33,953 nt of DNA from Flavipsychrobacter sp964461535 (GTDB taxonomy: Bacteria; Bacteroidota; Bacteroidia; Chitinophagales; Chitinophagaceae), in NCBI GenBank assembly GCA_964461535.1, contig CAYWUY010000032.1, positions 1 through 33,953 of the forward strand, in the 5' to 3' direction. The notes below the pieces were generated by a model. That model saw only the letters and a program-made list of their open reading frames with translations, had not been told where the DNA came from and searched no databases. Below, one piece after another: positions 16,262 through 24,651 of this stretch (the first letter of the stretch is position 1; every line of letters begins with the position of its first letter). Both the position numbers and the translations under genes were made by a program.

Positions 16262-16828
16262 CTATTTTGTATAAGGATATATATTCACCGGATAAAACGT
16301 AGCATAACTATTATCTATTGGGGCTCTTTTCTCACCCCATTTTTTAGCCTTTACTCTAGCAATTATGTATTTACCAATTACATATCTGATATTAAATGAA
16401 CTTACTTGCACGTAGCTAACTTTTCTACTACCAAGAATATTATCCCATTGAGGTTTAAATACATGGAAAGCTGAGTCAGAAAAACTGGCTTTCGTTAAAC
16501 TAGTATCTTTTAATATTTCAATAATCTCTTCAGCTACTATTTTATAATTTCTTTTCAGTCCCCAATAATATTCACTGACAAATGGATGTTGTTCAACTTC
16601 AGAAATTACATTTGGCTCAATTTTATATAGATGATATTCAAAAGTATCAGGCTCTCTAGTATATACTTTCCACCTGTATTCGTATAATGCGTTTGCTATA
16701 TTTTTATTAAAAACTCTTTTAGATATAGTAGCATTTCTATTATGCAAACAAATAAATAGATATGTATAAAAAAACAAAAAAGATGCACATGTACACAAAA
16801 ATACAAATACATCTTTTTTACTAACCAT
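16262..16828 (-). CDS. SdpA-like protein, peptide-toxin maturation partner
   Basis: A 188-residue protein with one N-terminal membrane segment (residues 7-28) and a soluble part. The segment RWKVYTREPDTFEYHLYKI (52-70) fits the SdpA pattern of an aromatic residue, then F/Y-T-R/K-x-P followed by a strand. SdpA is cytosolic or membrane-attached in Bacillus and acts with SdpB on SdpC. Its place directly before the SdpB-like gene, 9 nt after the secreted-protein gene, strengthens a weak sequence match. Assigned from memory of the family, not from a search. Confidence 0.62.
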   Translation of the reverse strand: MVSKKDVFVFLCTCASFLFFYTYLFICLHNRNATISKRVFNKNIANALYEYRWKVYTREPDTFEYHLYKIEPNVISEVEQHPFVSEYYWGLKRNYKIVAEEIIEILKDTSLTKASFSDSAFHVFKPQWDNILGSRKVSYVQVSSFNIRYVIGKYIIARVKAKKWGEKRAPIDNSYATFYPVNIYPYTK

Positions 16829-16837
16829 ATTTACTAT

Positions 16838-17506
16838 TTAAAATATTCTTGCTATAAATTTTGCATCATCCTTTTTCCTAAAATACCTATCTAAATGGCT
16901 AGCGAATGGCACATATTCCATACTATACTTTTTAGATTTATAGTAATACCTTCTAATGTTTTCAGAAAGCGACCTTATACCTAACATACCATAATCGTAT
17001 TTATATAAATAAGATACAGCTTGCAATCTTGAATCACATACTACATAGCCCTTACCCATTCTTACTTCTGTTAAACCAGATTCTTTAGTGGTGTCTATAA
17101 TATTATAGTATCTATATATCTTATCAGGACTTCCGTAATATAATATTACATGATTATAGTTGTTTAAAACAGATCCATCTAAAACATTACCATCTTTATC
17201 TTTTAGTAAATCTGAATATTCCTTTTTCTCAATTTTCTCCCAATTACTATCCATGAAATAATAAACACGGCAAAACGTAAAATTATCATTCAAGTCTGCA
17301 ACCATTTTAGAACGTACACTGTCAGACTCTCTAATAATTTCCTGAAGCTTAGTTGTATTATTCATTTTTTTAGCTGCTTCAATTCTATTCTTATCAGACC
17401 TCAGCATTACCAATAGATACTTTGGCTTTACTAAGCTATCTTTTTGTTTAGCATAAGAACCAACAAAAGACAATAAAACTATGGCTAGGGAATATACATA
17501 TTTCAT
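16838..17506 (-). CDS. Secreted protein of unknown function, first gene of the SdpAB-like cluster
   Basis: Not recognised. 222 residues with a signal peptide (MKYVYSLAIVLLSFVGSYA, cleavage likely after Ala19). The mature part is charged and mixed alpha/beta: KPKYLLVMLRSDKNRIEAAKK, an amphipathic helix to about 75, a strand FTFCRVYYF, then a Tyr-rich C-terminal half. Two Cys residues (in TFCRV and VVCDS) are present in the exported part. Unlike Bacillus SdpC it has no central hydrophobic stretch, so it is not an obvious toxin precursor; it could be the substrate, an immunity protein or an unrelated passenger. It starts only 30 nt after the terminator of the upstream gene. Confidence 0.7.
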   Translation of the reverse strand: MKYVYSLAIVLLSFVGSYAKQKDSLVKPKYLLVMLRSDKNRIEAAKKMNNTTKLQEIIRESDSVRSKMVADLNDNFTFCRVYYFMDSNWEKIEKKEYSDLLKDKDGNVLDGSVLNNYNHVILYYGSPDKIYRYYNIIDTTKESGLTEVRMGKGYVVCDSRLQAVSYLYKYDYGMLGIRSLSENIRRYYYKSKKYSMEYVPFASHLDRYFRKKDDAKFIARIF

Positions 17507-17535
17507 AAAGTAAAGTTAGCAAAATTGAACATAAT

Positions 17536-17566
17536 AAAGGGCTTCAACAATAAGTTAAAGCCCTTT
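17536..17566 (-). terminator. Probable terminator of the DUF2723 gene
   Basis: Perfect 9-bp stem AAAGGGCTT (17536-17544) / AAGCCCTTT (17558-17566) with a 13-nt loop, 22 nt past the stop at 17589. The U-tract on the minus strand is short (TTTATTATGTT), so some read-through into the Sdp-like cluster is likely. Confidence 0.7.
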
Positions 17567-17588
17567 GTTATTATTATAAGAAAAATAC

Positions 17589-20500
17589 CTATTCTTCATC
17601 ATCTTGCGCTGATTGACGCTGAGGGCGTTGCACCAAATCAGGAACCTTGGTTCTTAGTACATTCATTTTATCAATTACCTTCTTTGCATATATGGTATCA
17701 TTTGCAAAATAGGCACTACTAGCTAGTGATTGTAGAACTTGAAATTGTTGGTTTACAGTGCCCATCATACTCTCTCTATTGGACTGAATAGTTTCTACCC
17801 ATGATAGATTTTCTTCGGTATTCCTTAAAATCTTATTACTCAAAGCCTCACCTTTTTGTATGGCACCGGCTTGAAAATAAGATGATGCAATAAAATAGGC
17901 AGAATAATCATAATAATATGAATGTTCAGTAATACCCGCCATCACCTTATCTAGTAACTGAACAGCTTTATCTTGTTTACCTTCTATAGACAATGCATTA
18001 GCCACAGTAGATGCATCCATACGATAAGTAGTAAATTCTCTACGGTTAGGTTCATCAAAATAAACGTCATTACGTTCACCACCACCCCACTTGAAGTTCA
18101 TAAACAATTCATAGCTCTTATCTGCATCAACAGTACCTAGTATTTGTTGTCTTTGCTTTATAGAATCGTTGAACCTAAATGGTAACAAACGATAAACTGT
18201 ACCTTCTAATCTCAAGAAATCTCCTGTACCACCATAATCTCCTTGCCTTAAACCAGCATCAAAGTAAAGTGGACGTTTCCAACCATCTTTAGCTACTGCT
18301 GCAATAATATTTAATATAGCTAAATCGCTTTTATATGCTGTCTCTTTAGGATATACAAATCTTACATCATTAATAATTCTTGATGTATCCTGCGCTTTAA
18401 TCAAATTAGCTTTTACCAATTCTTCTTTAGACATTGTAGGTAAAAAGAAGTTTTTAGTAGGTATGTAATTCAAATCGCCACCGCTAGTTGCCACCTTAGC
18501 TTGTGGACTATTACTAATCATAAACTCGCAAACATCAATCAAGTTTACAAACTGATTCTCTGGTATGTTAGGATTTTGATGATACATCATATAGTTTCTT
18601 CTTTCACCTATATAATGTTCCCTTTTCCAAATCATAGGAACAGCATCAGCATCATTTACTTTATTATTTAGTTGATCAACATACCAATCAATACCTAATA
18701 AACTTGTATTTATTATACGAACATCTCTTCTAAAACCTTCAATCTCTTGAGCATACCATAAAGGGTAAGTTTGGTTATCACCAAATGTAAAAAGAACTGC
18801 ATTAGGTGCACAAGATGCTAATGTATTTCTTGCAACATCTCTAGCTAAGGTTTTTCTAGACCTATCATGATCGTCCCACTCCTCTTTAGCCATAAGACCA
18901 GGTACGGCAACCAGACACAATGCAGTGCCCGCATATATAGCAGGAGCACCTTTAATAGCCTTACCTAACCACTCGTGCAACATTAATAAACCTAAGCCTA
19001 TCCATATGGCAAAAGTGTATGTACAACCTGCAAATGCATAGTCCCTCTCACGTGGCTGTAACGGCGGCATATTTAAGAAAATACCAATAGCAGCACCAGT
19101 AAAGAAGAATAACATCAGCACAATAATTCCATCATTTCTATTTTTATTAAACTGAAATACAAGCCCCATTACACCTAAAATGAATGGAAGCAGATACAAT
19201 TTATTATGAGCTGGGTTGTCGCTATATCCAGGGCCCATTTTATCTGTATCTCCAAGGCCTCTCATCTTATCAATAAATGTTATACCAGATATCCAGTTAC
19301 CTCTTTGTGGGTCACACTGGCCTTCTATATCATTTTGTCTACCTGCGTAGTTCCACATAAAGAACCTCCACCACATCCAGTCCATTTGATAACCCATAAA
19401 GAACTTAAAGTTATCTCTGGCTGTAGGTTCATCTTGGTCGCCTAAATTCAAATATTGCTTGTAGAAATTAACGTGATTTCCCTCTTGATCCCAAATTCTA
19501 GGGAAGAAATGAGTTTCGGCATATATAGGCACTCGTTTGCGACCTACTTGTTCATAAACATCTACTCCATTTATTTTACTTCTCACATATTGTACTCCGC
19601 TTGTATCTATTCTTTCATAAGAGGAATTATAATATGGTCCGAAGAAAATTGGCTGTTGACCAAACTGCTCACGATTCACATAATCTAAAAAACTAATTGC
19701 ATTATCAGGGTTAGTCATGTCTATAGGCACATCGGCACGAGAACGAATAATTGCTGTAAAATAACTTGAATAACCAATTATGATGAATGTGATACACAAT
19801 AATCCGGTATGTAATAAATAATTCTTTTTCTTTTTAGCATACATTAAGAAGTATACCAATAAAGCTATAAGTATTAATAAGAAAACAATAGAACCACTAT
19901 CGAATGGCATTCCATATGAGTTAACAAACCACACATCAAATTTTGAAGCAAAACGTGGTATATATTGTATAACTCCAAACTGCACAAATGCTAAAACAAC
20001 ACAACCTGCCAAGAAAGCTAAACCAATACCAGACCAAGTAGCTTTATACTTTCTAAAATAGTATACCATAGCTAAGGCAGGTATAGTTAACAAATTCAAT
20101 AAGTGAACACAAACCGATAAGCCTATTAAATAAGAAATAAGTACCAACCAACGATCGGCATGCTTTTCATCTGCTATATGTTCCCACTTAAGAATAGCCC
20201 AAAATGTTATAGCAGTAAAAAATGAAGATGTAGCATAAACCTCTGCCTCTACTGCCGAAAACCAAAATGTATCTGAGAAAGTATATGCTAAAGCACCAAT
20301 CAATCCAGCACCAATTATCAAAGCAGTTTGGTTATTATCCGGATCAACATCTTTGGCTATTAAGCGCTTAGCAAAATGTGTAATTGTCCAGAATAAAAAC
20401 AATATTGTAAGAGCACTAGTAACAGCTGACAATAAATTTATAGCATATGCAGCAGAATTAGAAGCACCACCTGTTAGCGCTGCTCCTCCTGAAAATATAG

Positions 20501-20690
20501 CAAACAGCCTTTGTAGAAGCATAAAAAATGGAGCACCCGGCGAGTGACCTACCTCTAACTTATATGCGCATGATAAAAACTCACCACAGTCCCAAAAGCT
20601 AACTGTAGGCTCCATAGTTTTTACATAAACTACAAGAGCAATTAATCCGCTTAACCAACCAAATATGTTATTAATCTTACGATAGTTCAT
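17589..20690 (-). CDS. DUF2723 / GT117-family membrane glycosyltransferase-like protein
   Basis: A 1033-residue polytopic membrane protein. The N-terminus NNIFGWLSGLIALVVYVKTMEPTVSFWDCGEFLSCAYKLEVGHSPGAPFF is the DUF2723 hallmark, with acidic residues Asp34 and Glu37 in the first extracytoplasmic loop as in GT-C glycosyltransferases. About ten further helices follow to around 600, then a soluble domain and a C-terminal helical, TPR-like part (ALSIEGKQDKAVQLLDKVM...). The family is classed as GT117 and related to human TMEM260, a protein O-mannosyltransferase; Bacteroidota members have no well-defined acceptor. A TATTTTTG promoter element lies 20 nt upstream and a terminator follows, so it is probably monocistronic. 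Confidence 0.88.
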   Translation of the reverse strand: MNYRKINNIFGWLSGLIALVVYVKTMEPTVSFWDCGEFLSCAYKLEVGHSPGAPFFMLLQRLFAIFSGGAALTGGASNSAAYAINLLSAVTSALTILFLFWTITHFAKRLIAKDVDPDNNQTALIIGAGLIGALAYTFSDTFWFSAVEAEVYATSSFFTAITFWAILKWEHIADEKHADRWLVLISYLIGLSVCVHLLNLLTIPALAMVYYFRKYKATWSGIGLAFLAGCVVLAFVQFGVIQYIPRFASKFDVWFVNSYGMPFDSGSIVFLLILIALLVYFLMYAKKKKNYLLHTGLLCITFIIIGYSSYFTAIIRSRADVPIDMTNPDNAISFLDYVNREQFGQQPIFFGPYYNSSYERIDTSGVQYVRSKINGVDVYEQVGRKRVPIYAETHFFPRIWDQEGNHVNFYKQYLNLGDQDEPTARDNFKFFMGYQMDWMWWRFFMWNYAGRQNDIEGQCDPQRGNWISGITFIDKMRGLGDTDKMGPGYSDNPAHNKLYLLPFILGVMGLVFQFNKNRNDGIIVLMLFFFTGAAIGIFLNMPPLQPRERDYAFAGCTYTFAIWIGLGLLMLHEWLGKAIKGAPAIYAGTALCLVAVPGLMAKEEWDDHDRSRKTLARDVARNTLASCAPNAVLFTFGDNQTYPLWYAQEIEGFRRDVRIINTSLLGIDWYVDQLNNKVNDADAVPMIWKREHYIGERRNYMMYHQNPNIPENQFVNLIDVCEFMISNSPQAKVATSGGDLNYIPTKNFFLPTMSKEELVKANLIKAQDTSRIINDVRFVYPKETAYKSDLAILNIIAAVAKDGWKRPLYFDAGLRQGDYGGTGDFLRLEGTVYRLLPFRFNDSIKQRQQILGTVDADKSYELFMNFKWGGGERNDVYFDEPNRREFTTYRMDASTVANALSIEGKQDKAVQLLDKVMAGITEHSYYYDYSAYFIASSYFQAGAIQKGEALSNKILRNTEENLSWVETIQSNRESMMGTVNQQFQVLQSLASSAYFANDTIYAKKVIDKMNVLRTKVPDLVQRPQRQSAQDDEE

Positions 20691-20710
20691 ATCCTAATTT
20701 TGAAGAGTGG

Positions 20711-20718
20711 CAAAAATA
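20711..20718 (-). promoter_or_regulatory. Bacteroidota -7 element of the DUF2723 gene
   Basis: Reads TATTTTTG on the minus strand (TAnnTTTG), 20 nt upstream of the start at 20690. AT-rich context makes chance matches more likely than at the other sites. Confidence 0.4.
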
Positions 20719-20778
20719 ATAAAAGTATTCACTTATCAATTTTATAAAAGAAGGAATAGATAAATTTCATTACAAGAA

Positions 20779-21219
20779 TTAGATAATTAGGTTCTTTAAG
20801 TTCTTTAAAGTTTCCCGCTTAATTGGCGTTACTAATGCAATTTCCTGGAACTCTTTTAACTTATCTAATAAATGATCATAATCTTTTTCAAGATTAGCTG
20901 TTTGAATTATTAGCAAATAGTCTGTCTTCTTCAATTCAGGCAGCAATGAGACGTTATCAATAATTAACTTATATAATAGAATTCTATGAAACTTATTACT
21001 ATACAAGTGCTCATAAACTGGATAAGAATACATAACATCGTTTTTCTTCTGACTAATTGCTAAATCGTAATCCGTTGATAACTCCAGTTCAAATTCATTA
21101 TTAAGCAACCATGCTAGCCTGTAGGGCTGTAAAGCAGAAAAAACACCAATGAATAAAGCCTCTTCAAAGTACTCGTCTTCTATAAAAGAATTATCAAAAG
21201 TGAAATTGGAAGAAGCCAT
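20779..21219 (-). CDS. IPExxxVDY-family protein
   Basis: A 146-residue cytosolic protein matching a small Bacteroidota-specific family named for its IPExxxVDY motif: here the motif reads LLPELKKTDY (92-101), and the second landmark YRLAWLLN is at 33-40. Function is unknown in the family. It follows the sugar phosphotransferase gene after 6 nt and is the last gene of the group, a position that may be incidental. Confidence 0.78.
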   Translation of the reverse strand: MASSNFTFDNSFIEDEYFEEALFIGVFSALQPYRLAWLLNNEFELELSTDYDLAISQKKNDVMYSYPVYEHLYSNKFHRILLYKLIIDNVSLLPELKKTDYLLIIQTANLEKDYDHLLDKLKEFQEIALVTPIKRETLKNLKNLII

Positions 21220-21225
21220 AAGAAA

Positions 21226-22650
21226 CTATTTTCCCCTTCCTTGAAATAATACCAAAAGGGTATATAACATAATTTTTACATCTAAAGCTAAAGAACAGTT
21301 TTCTATGTATAGTAAATCATATTTCATCCTTTCAATCATTTCCTCAACATTCTCAGCATAGCCAAACTGAACCATACCCCAGGATGTTAGGCCAGGCTTT
21401 ACTTTATGCAAATACTTATACTGTGGATTACTCTTGCTAATAATATCTATGTAATGCCTTCTCTCAGGTCTAGGCCCTACCAAAGACATATCACCTATAA
21501 GAATGTTATAAAATTGTGGTAATTCATCAAATCTCCATTTTCTCATCACCCTTCCCCAGCTTGTTATTCTAGGGTCAGATTTGCTTGAAAGAGCAGGACC
21601 CTTAGATTCTGCATCAACATACATAGATCTGAACTTGAAAATGTAAAAAGGTCTACCTAATCTTCCTATTCGCTCTTGCTTATATATTATTGGCCCTTTG
21701 GAAGTAAATATTACCATAAGAGCATTAAACACTAGGAAGGGCAATAATATTATTAGCGCTATTGTAGAAAATAAGATATCTATTGTTCTCTTGCATACCT
21801 TCTGCCAGTCTGGCATCAAATCAGGATGTATATGAATTAATACTGCATCATATACATTACTAGTTTTTACCGATCCACTTAATATATCATAATAGTCGGG
21901 CAATACCTTTACCACAACTGACCTGTAGCTAAGTCTTGTAAGTATGTTTTCTAACAAATGATGTTCTGAAGAGTCTACAGCTACTATAACCTCTTCAATT
22001 TGGTTTTCATCGATAATGCGCTCAAGCTCACTTAAATCTCCAAGTTTAGGTAGATATTGACTCATACCATTACTAGACTCTTTGTTAGAATAAATAAATC
22101 CAACAAAAATATTACCTAGCACTTTAGGATTATTACAAACTTCTTTATAGATATTAATTGCCTGCTGATTGCCACCTATAATTAAGGTTTTGTAACCTAT
22201 TTGTCCGGAAACTAGATTTCGCTTAACTCTATAATAAATAAGGAGTCTAAATATTAGTGCAAAAGCGGTATGAATTAATAGATAGTGCCCTACAGCATTA
22301 GTAAAATATGAGAAATCTCCTTTATCATCACCAAATACTACCAATGAAATGATAATACAACCAAGAATGCAAGAGATTAAAGTTCTATTGATTTCATTAA
22401 GTCTTGATTTTCTGTATAAATCAAAGTAAGTACCTGACAATAAATAAAGTACTAACCAAAAAATTGGAATTAATAGGAAAGCAATTAAATAATCTCTACT
22501 TATAAAATTTTCTAAAGTAGCTATATAGGTTGCCCCTGTCAGTAACTTTTGCCTGTACATCCAAAAGGATATCCAAGCCAAAGAAGCTGAAAGATAATCA
22601 AGCAATGCTAATTGCCTGATTGCTCTTTTTTTAGAGGGGCTTAGCTGCAT
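21226..22650 (-). CDS. Undecaprenyl-phosphate sugar phosphotransferase (WcaJ-like)
   Basis: Integral membrane enzyme that starts surface polysaccharide synthesis by moving a sugar-1-phosphate (typically glucose or galactose) from a nucleotide sugar to undecaprenyl phosphate. 474 residues: four N-terminal helices (to about 140), a Rossmann-like domain (KTLIIGGNQQAINIY at 154-168), then the catalytic domain with its membrane hairpin (about 285-315) and the motifs KFRSM (339-343), DELPQ (375-379) and GPRPE (392-396). The sugar cannot be predicted. It follows the exported-protein gene after 2 nt. Confidence 0.92.
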   Translation of the reverse strand: MQLSPSKKRAIRQLALLDYLSASLAWISFWMYRQKLLTGATYIATLENFISRDYLIAFLLIPIFWLVLYLLSGTYFDLYRKSRLNEINRTLISCILGCIIISLVVFGDDKGDFSYFTNAVGHYLLIHTAFALIFRLLIYYRVKRNLVSGQIGYKTLIIGGNQQAINIYKEVCNNPKVLGNIFVGFIYSNKESSNGMSQYLPKLGDLSELERIIDENQIEEVIVAVDSSEHHLLENILTRLSYRSVVVKVLPDYYDILSGSVKTSNVYDAVLIHIHPDLMPDWQKVCKRTIDILFSTIALIILLPFLVFNALMVIFTSKGPIIYKQERIGRLGRPFYIFKFRSMYVDAESKGPALSSKSDPRITSWGRVMRKWRFDELPQFYNILIGDMSLVGPRPERRHYIDIISKSNPQYKYLHKVKPGLTSWGMVQFGYAENVEEMIERMKYDLLYIENCSLALDVKIMLYTLLVLFQGRGK

Positions 22651-22652
22651 GC

Positions 22653-23528
22653 TTAATTGAAATAGACTAATTTAATATCATCAAAATATACAGTTCCTGT
22701 AGAATCTCCTTCAGGCAAAGAAGCTTTTATATAAAGCGTGTAACGATCCCCCTTATACTGTGCTGCAAAATCTTTTATTGGAAAATAAAACTTCTTCCAT
22801 GTACTAGTAGGATATGCGCCATATAAATACCTTGAATAAGAATAACCAGACATTGAAGATTTCAACCCAACTGCAAACGGCACAGTGTTGCGGTAATTAA
22901 ATTCAATGTAAGCATCCTTATTTATGGTTATTGGTAAATCTATCTTTGAAGAGTCTTCGCTTAAAGTATCTGATGGTACACGTAAAACTATTGCACCTGA
23001 TCCATTGCCATTAAACACTAACGAATCTTTATTGGTAACTGCAATAGGAACTGTGCCTGAAGCTAAACCAAAATTTGTACTACTAGATCCTAATTCGAAG
23101 TCAGATATTGTTTTAACCAAAGCACCTGAAACATAACTAGTTGTTGGTATGTAAGTAATAGTCTTACCCGGCTGTGGCTCAAGAGTAGATGTATCAGATT
23201 TATAAAAAGGATACACTCCTAAGAAGTTGTTTAAACCACCTACACTTATACCAGCAACCAACCTTAGCTTTCCAGCCTCTTTGGCCATTATAGGAATAGT
23301 AGCTGGTAAATCATAAGTTCCAATTAATGCCCCATTCCAATATACCCAAACATTACTTATATCATGAGATCTTGAAAAATTTAAGGGTACATTTCCCATT
23401 TTAAATGAATCAATTCGCACGTAAGTAGGTTTTACCTCGGCAGGATTAATAAGATTACATTGTTGGCTACCAAATGCAAACAAAGCAATTAACAGTAAAT
23501 AAGTGACTGTATTTTTAAATATATACAT
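22653..23528 (-). CDS. Exported protein, probable lipoprotein, beta-rich
   Basis: Not recognised. 291 residues with an N-terminal hydrophobic signal ending GSQQC (Cys24), a loose lipobox with Gln at -1, so lipidation is likely but not certain. The first half (DISNVWVYWNGALIGTYDLPATIPI, a repeated-strand carbohydrate- or Ig-like look) and the second half (ISDFELGSSSTNFG ... STWKKFYFPIKDFAAQYKGDRYTLYIKASLPEGDSTGTVYFDDIKLVYFN) resemble beta-sandwich modules; the end recalls carbohydrate-binding domains. Immediately upstream of the phosphotransferase in the same operon, so a surface-glycan link is plausible. Confidence 0.7.
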   Translation of the reverse strand: MYIFKNTVTYLLLIALFAFGSQQCNLINPAEVKPTYVRIDSFKMGNVPLNFSRSHDISNVWVYWNGALIGTYDLPATIPIMAKEAGKLRLVAGISVGGLNNFLGVYPFYKSDTSTLEPQPGKTITYIPTTSYVSGALVKTISDFELGSSSTNFGLASGTVPIAVTNKDSLVFNGNGSGAIVLRVPSDTLSEDSSKIDLPITINKDAYIEFNYRNTVPFAVGLKSSMSGYSYSRYLYGAYPTSTWKKFYFPIKDFAAQYKGDRYTLYIKASLPEGDSTGTVYFDDIKLVYFN

Positions 23529-23567
23529 TATAGTATCTCTACTAAATTTTAATAACGCAGAAATTAA

Positions 23568-24554
23568 TTAAACATTGTGTAGCTCGTTATGAATACTCAT
23601 TTTTTTAAGAATAAGATGAGCCACATCCATAGCCTGATAACCATCTGTAACAGATACTCTAACAGGTTTATTATGTATAACTGCATTGGCAAACTCAGAT
23701 AATTCTGCTTTTATAGCATTTTGGGTGGATACCTCAGGAAGCTGAACCGAAATTATTTTTTTATCGCCATTAGCAAGTTCTATGGGAAAATCCATCATAC
23801 CTGTTGGCACATCCTGGTCTTTTAGTTTTATTATTTCTGTTTTCTTTTCTAAGAAATCTATACCTATATACGCATCTCTTTGGAAAAGCCTTAGTTTACG
23901 CATTTTTTTCAGAGATAACCTGCTGCTAGTAAGATTTGCAACACAACCATTATCAAACTCAATACGAGCATTGGCAATATCAGCCGTTTCACTTATCACA
24001 GCTACACCACTGGCAGAGATTCTTTTTACCGGAGATTTCACCAAACAAAGCACGATATCTATATCATGTATCATTAAATCTAGAATAACAGATACATCTG
24101 TACCCCTAGGATTAAACTGTGCTAACCTATGAGCCTCAATAAACATGGGTTGCACATTATGATTTTCTAACGCTTGAAAGGCAGGATTATATCTTTCTAC
24201 ATGCCCAACTTGACACTTTACATTTGCTTCTCCTACAAGTTTTACAAGTTCTTTAGCCTCATCTAACGACTGGGCTAATGGCTTTTCAATAAAAATATGC
24301 TTACCGGCTAAAATACACTTTTTAGCAAGTGCATAGTGCATAGATGTAGTAGCAACAATATCCATTGCGTCTACTTCTTGAATAAGTTGATCAAGATCTG
24401 TATATCTAGTAACCTGATATTGTGATATTGCACTGGCAGCTTGGGTATCATCCGGATCGTAGAAACCAACAAATTCTATGTTAGATATTTCTTTCCATTG
24501 TTGTATATGTATCTTGCCAAGATGACCAGCCCCAAGTACTCCTATTTTTAACAT
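23568..24554 (-). CDS. Gfo/Idh/MocA-family oxidoreductase
   Basis: NAD(P)-dependent sugar oxidoreductase-like protein of 328 residues. Rossmann fold at the N-terminus with GAGHLG (8-13) and an acidic strand end FYDPDD (31-36); the family EKP motif at 90-92; then the C-terminal alpha/beta domain with HVERYNPA (118-125) and DLMIHDIDIVL, where the second-domain catalytic His/Asp lie. Members oxidise, reduce or dehydrate nucleotide-linked sugars. It is first in the operon with the exported protein and the polyprenyl-phosphate sugar transferase, which fits a role in making an unusual surface sugar. Confidence 0.9.
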   Translation of the reverse strand: MLKIGVLGAGHLGKIHIQQWKEISNIEFVGFYDPDDTQAASAISQYQVTRYTDLDQLIQEVDAMDIVATTSMHYALAKKCILAGKHIFIEKPLAQSLDEAKELVKLVGEANVKCQVGHVERYNPAFQALENHNVQPMFIEAHRLAQFNPRGTDVSVILDLMIHDIDIVLCLVKSPVKRISASGVAVISETADIANARIEFDNGCVANLTSSRLSLKKMRKLRLFQRDAYIGIDFLEKKTEIIKLKDQDVPTGMMDFPIELANGDKKIISVQLPEVSTQNAIKAELSEFANAVIHNKPVRVSVTDGYQAMDVAHLILKKMSIHNELHNV

Positions 24555-24651
24555 GAAATGTAATAATTAATGCTAAAGTACGCGCTACTAATGTAGCTAG
24601 CGCAAATTACTAAATATAGCAATAGCGAATTGAATAAAATAAGTTATAATA

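Noticed and set aside
23782..24132. 116-residue plus-strand ORF opposite the Gfo/Idh/MocA gene
   Set aside because: Antisense frame of a strongly conserved oxidoreductase; no family resemblance.
24582..24603. Inverted repeat GCGCTA/TAGCGC upstream of the YD-like gene
   Set aside because: Short 6-bp stem, no U-tract, and alternative pairings of similar strength; no clear function.
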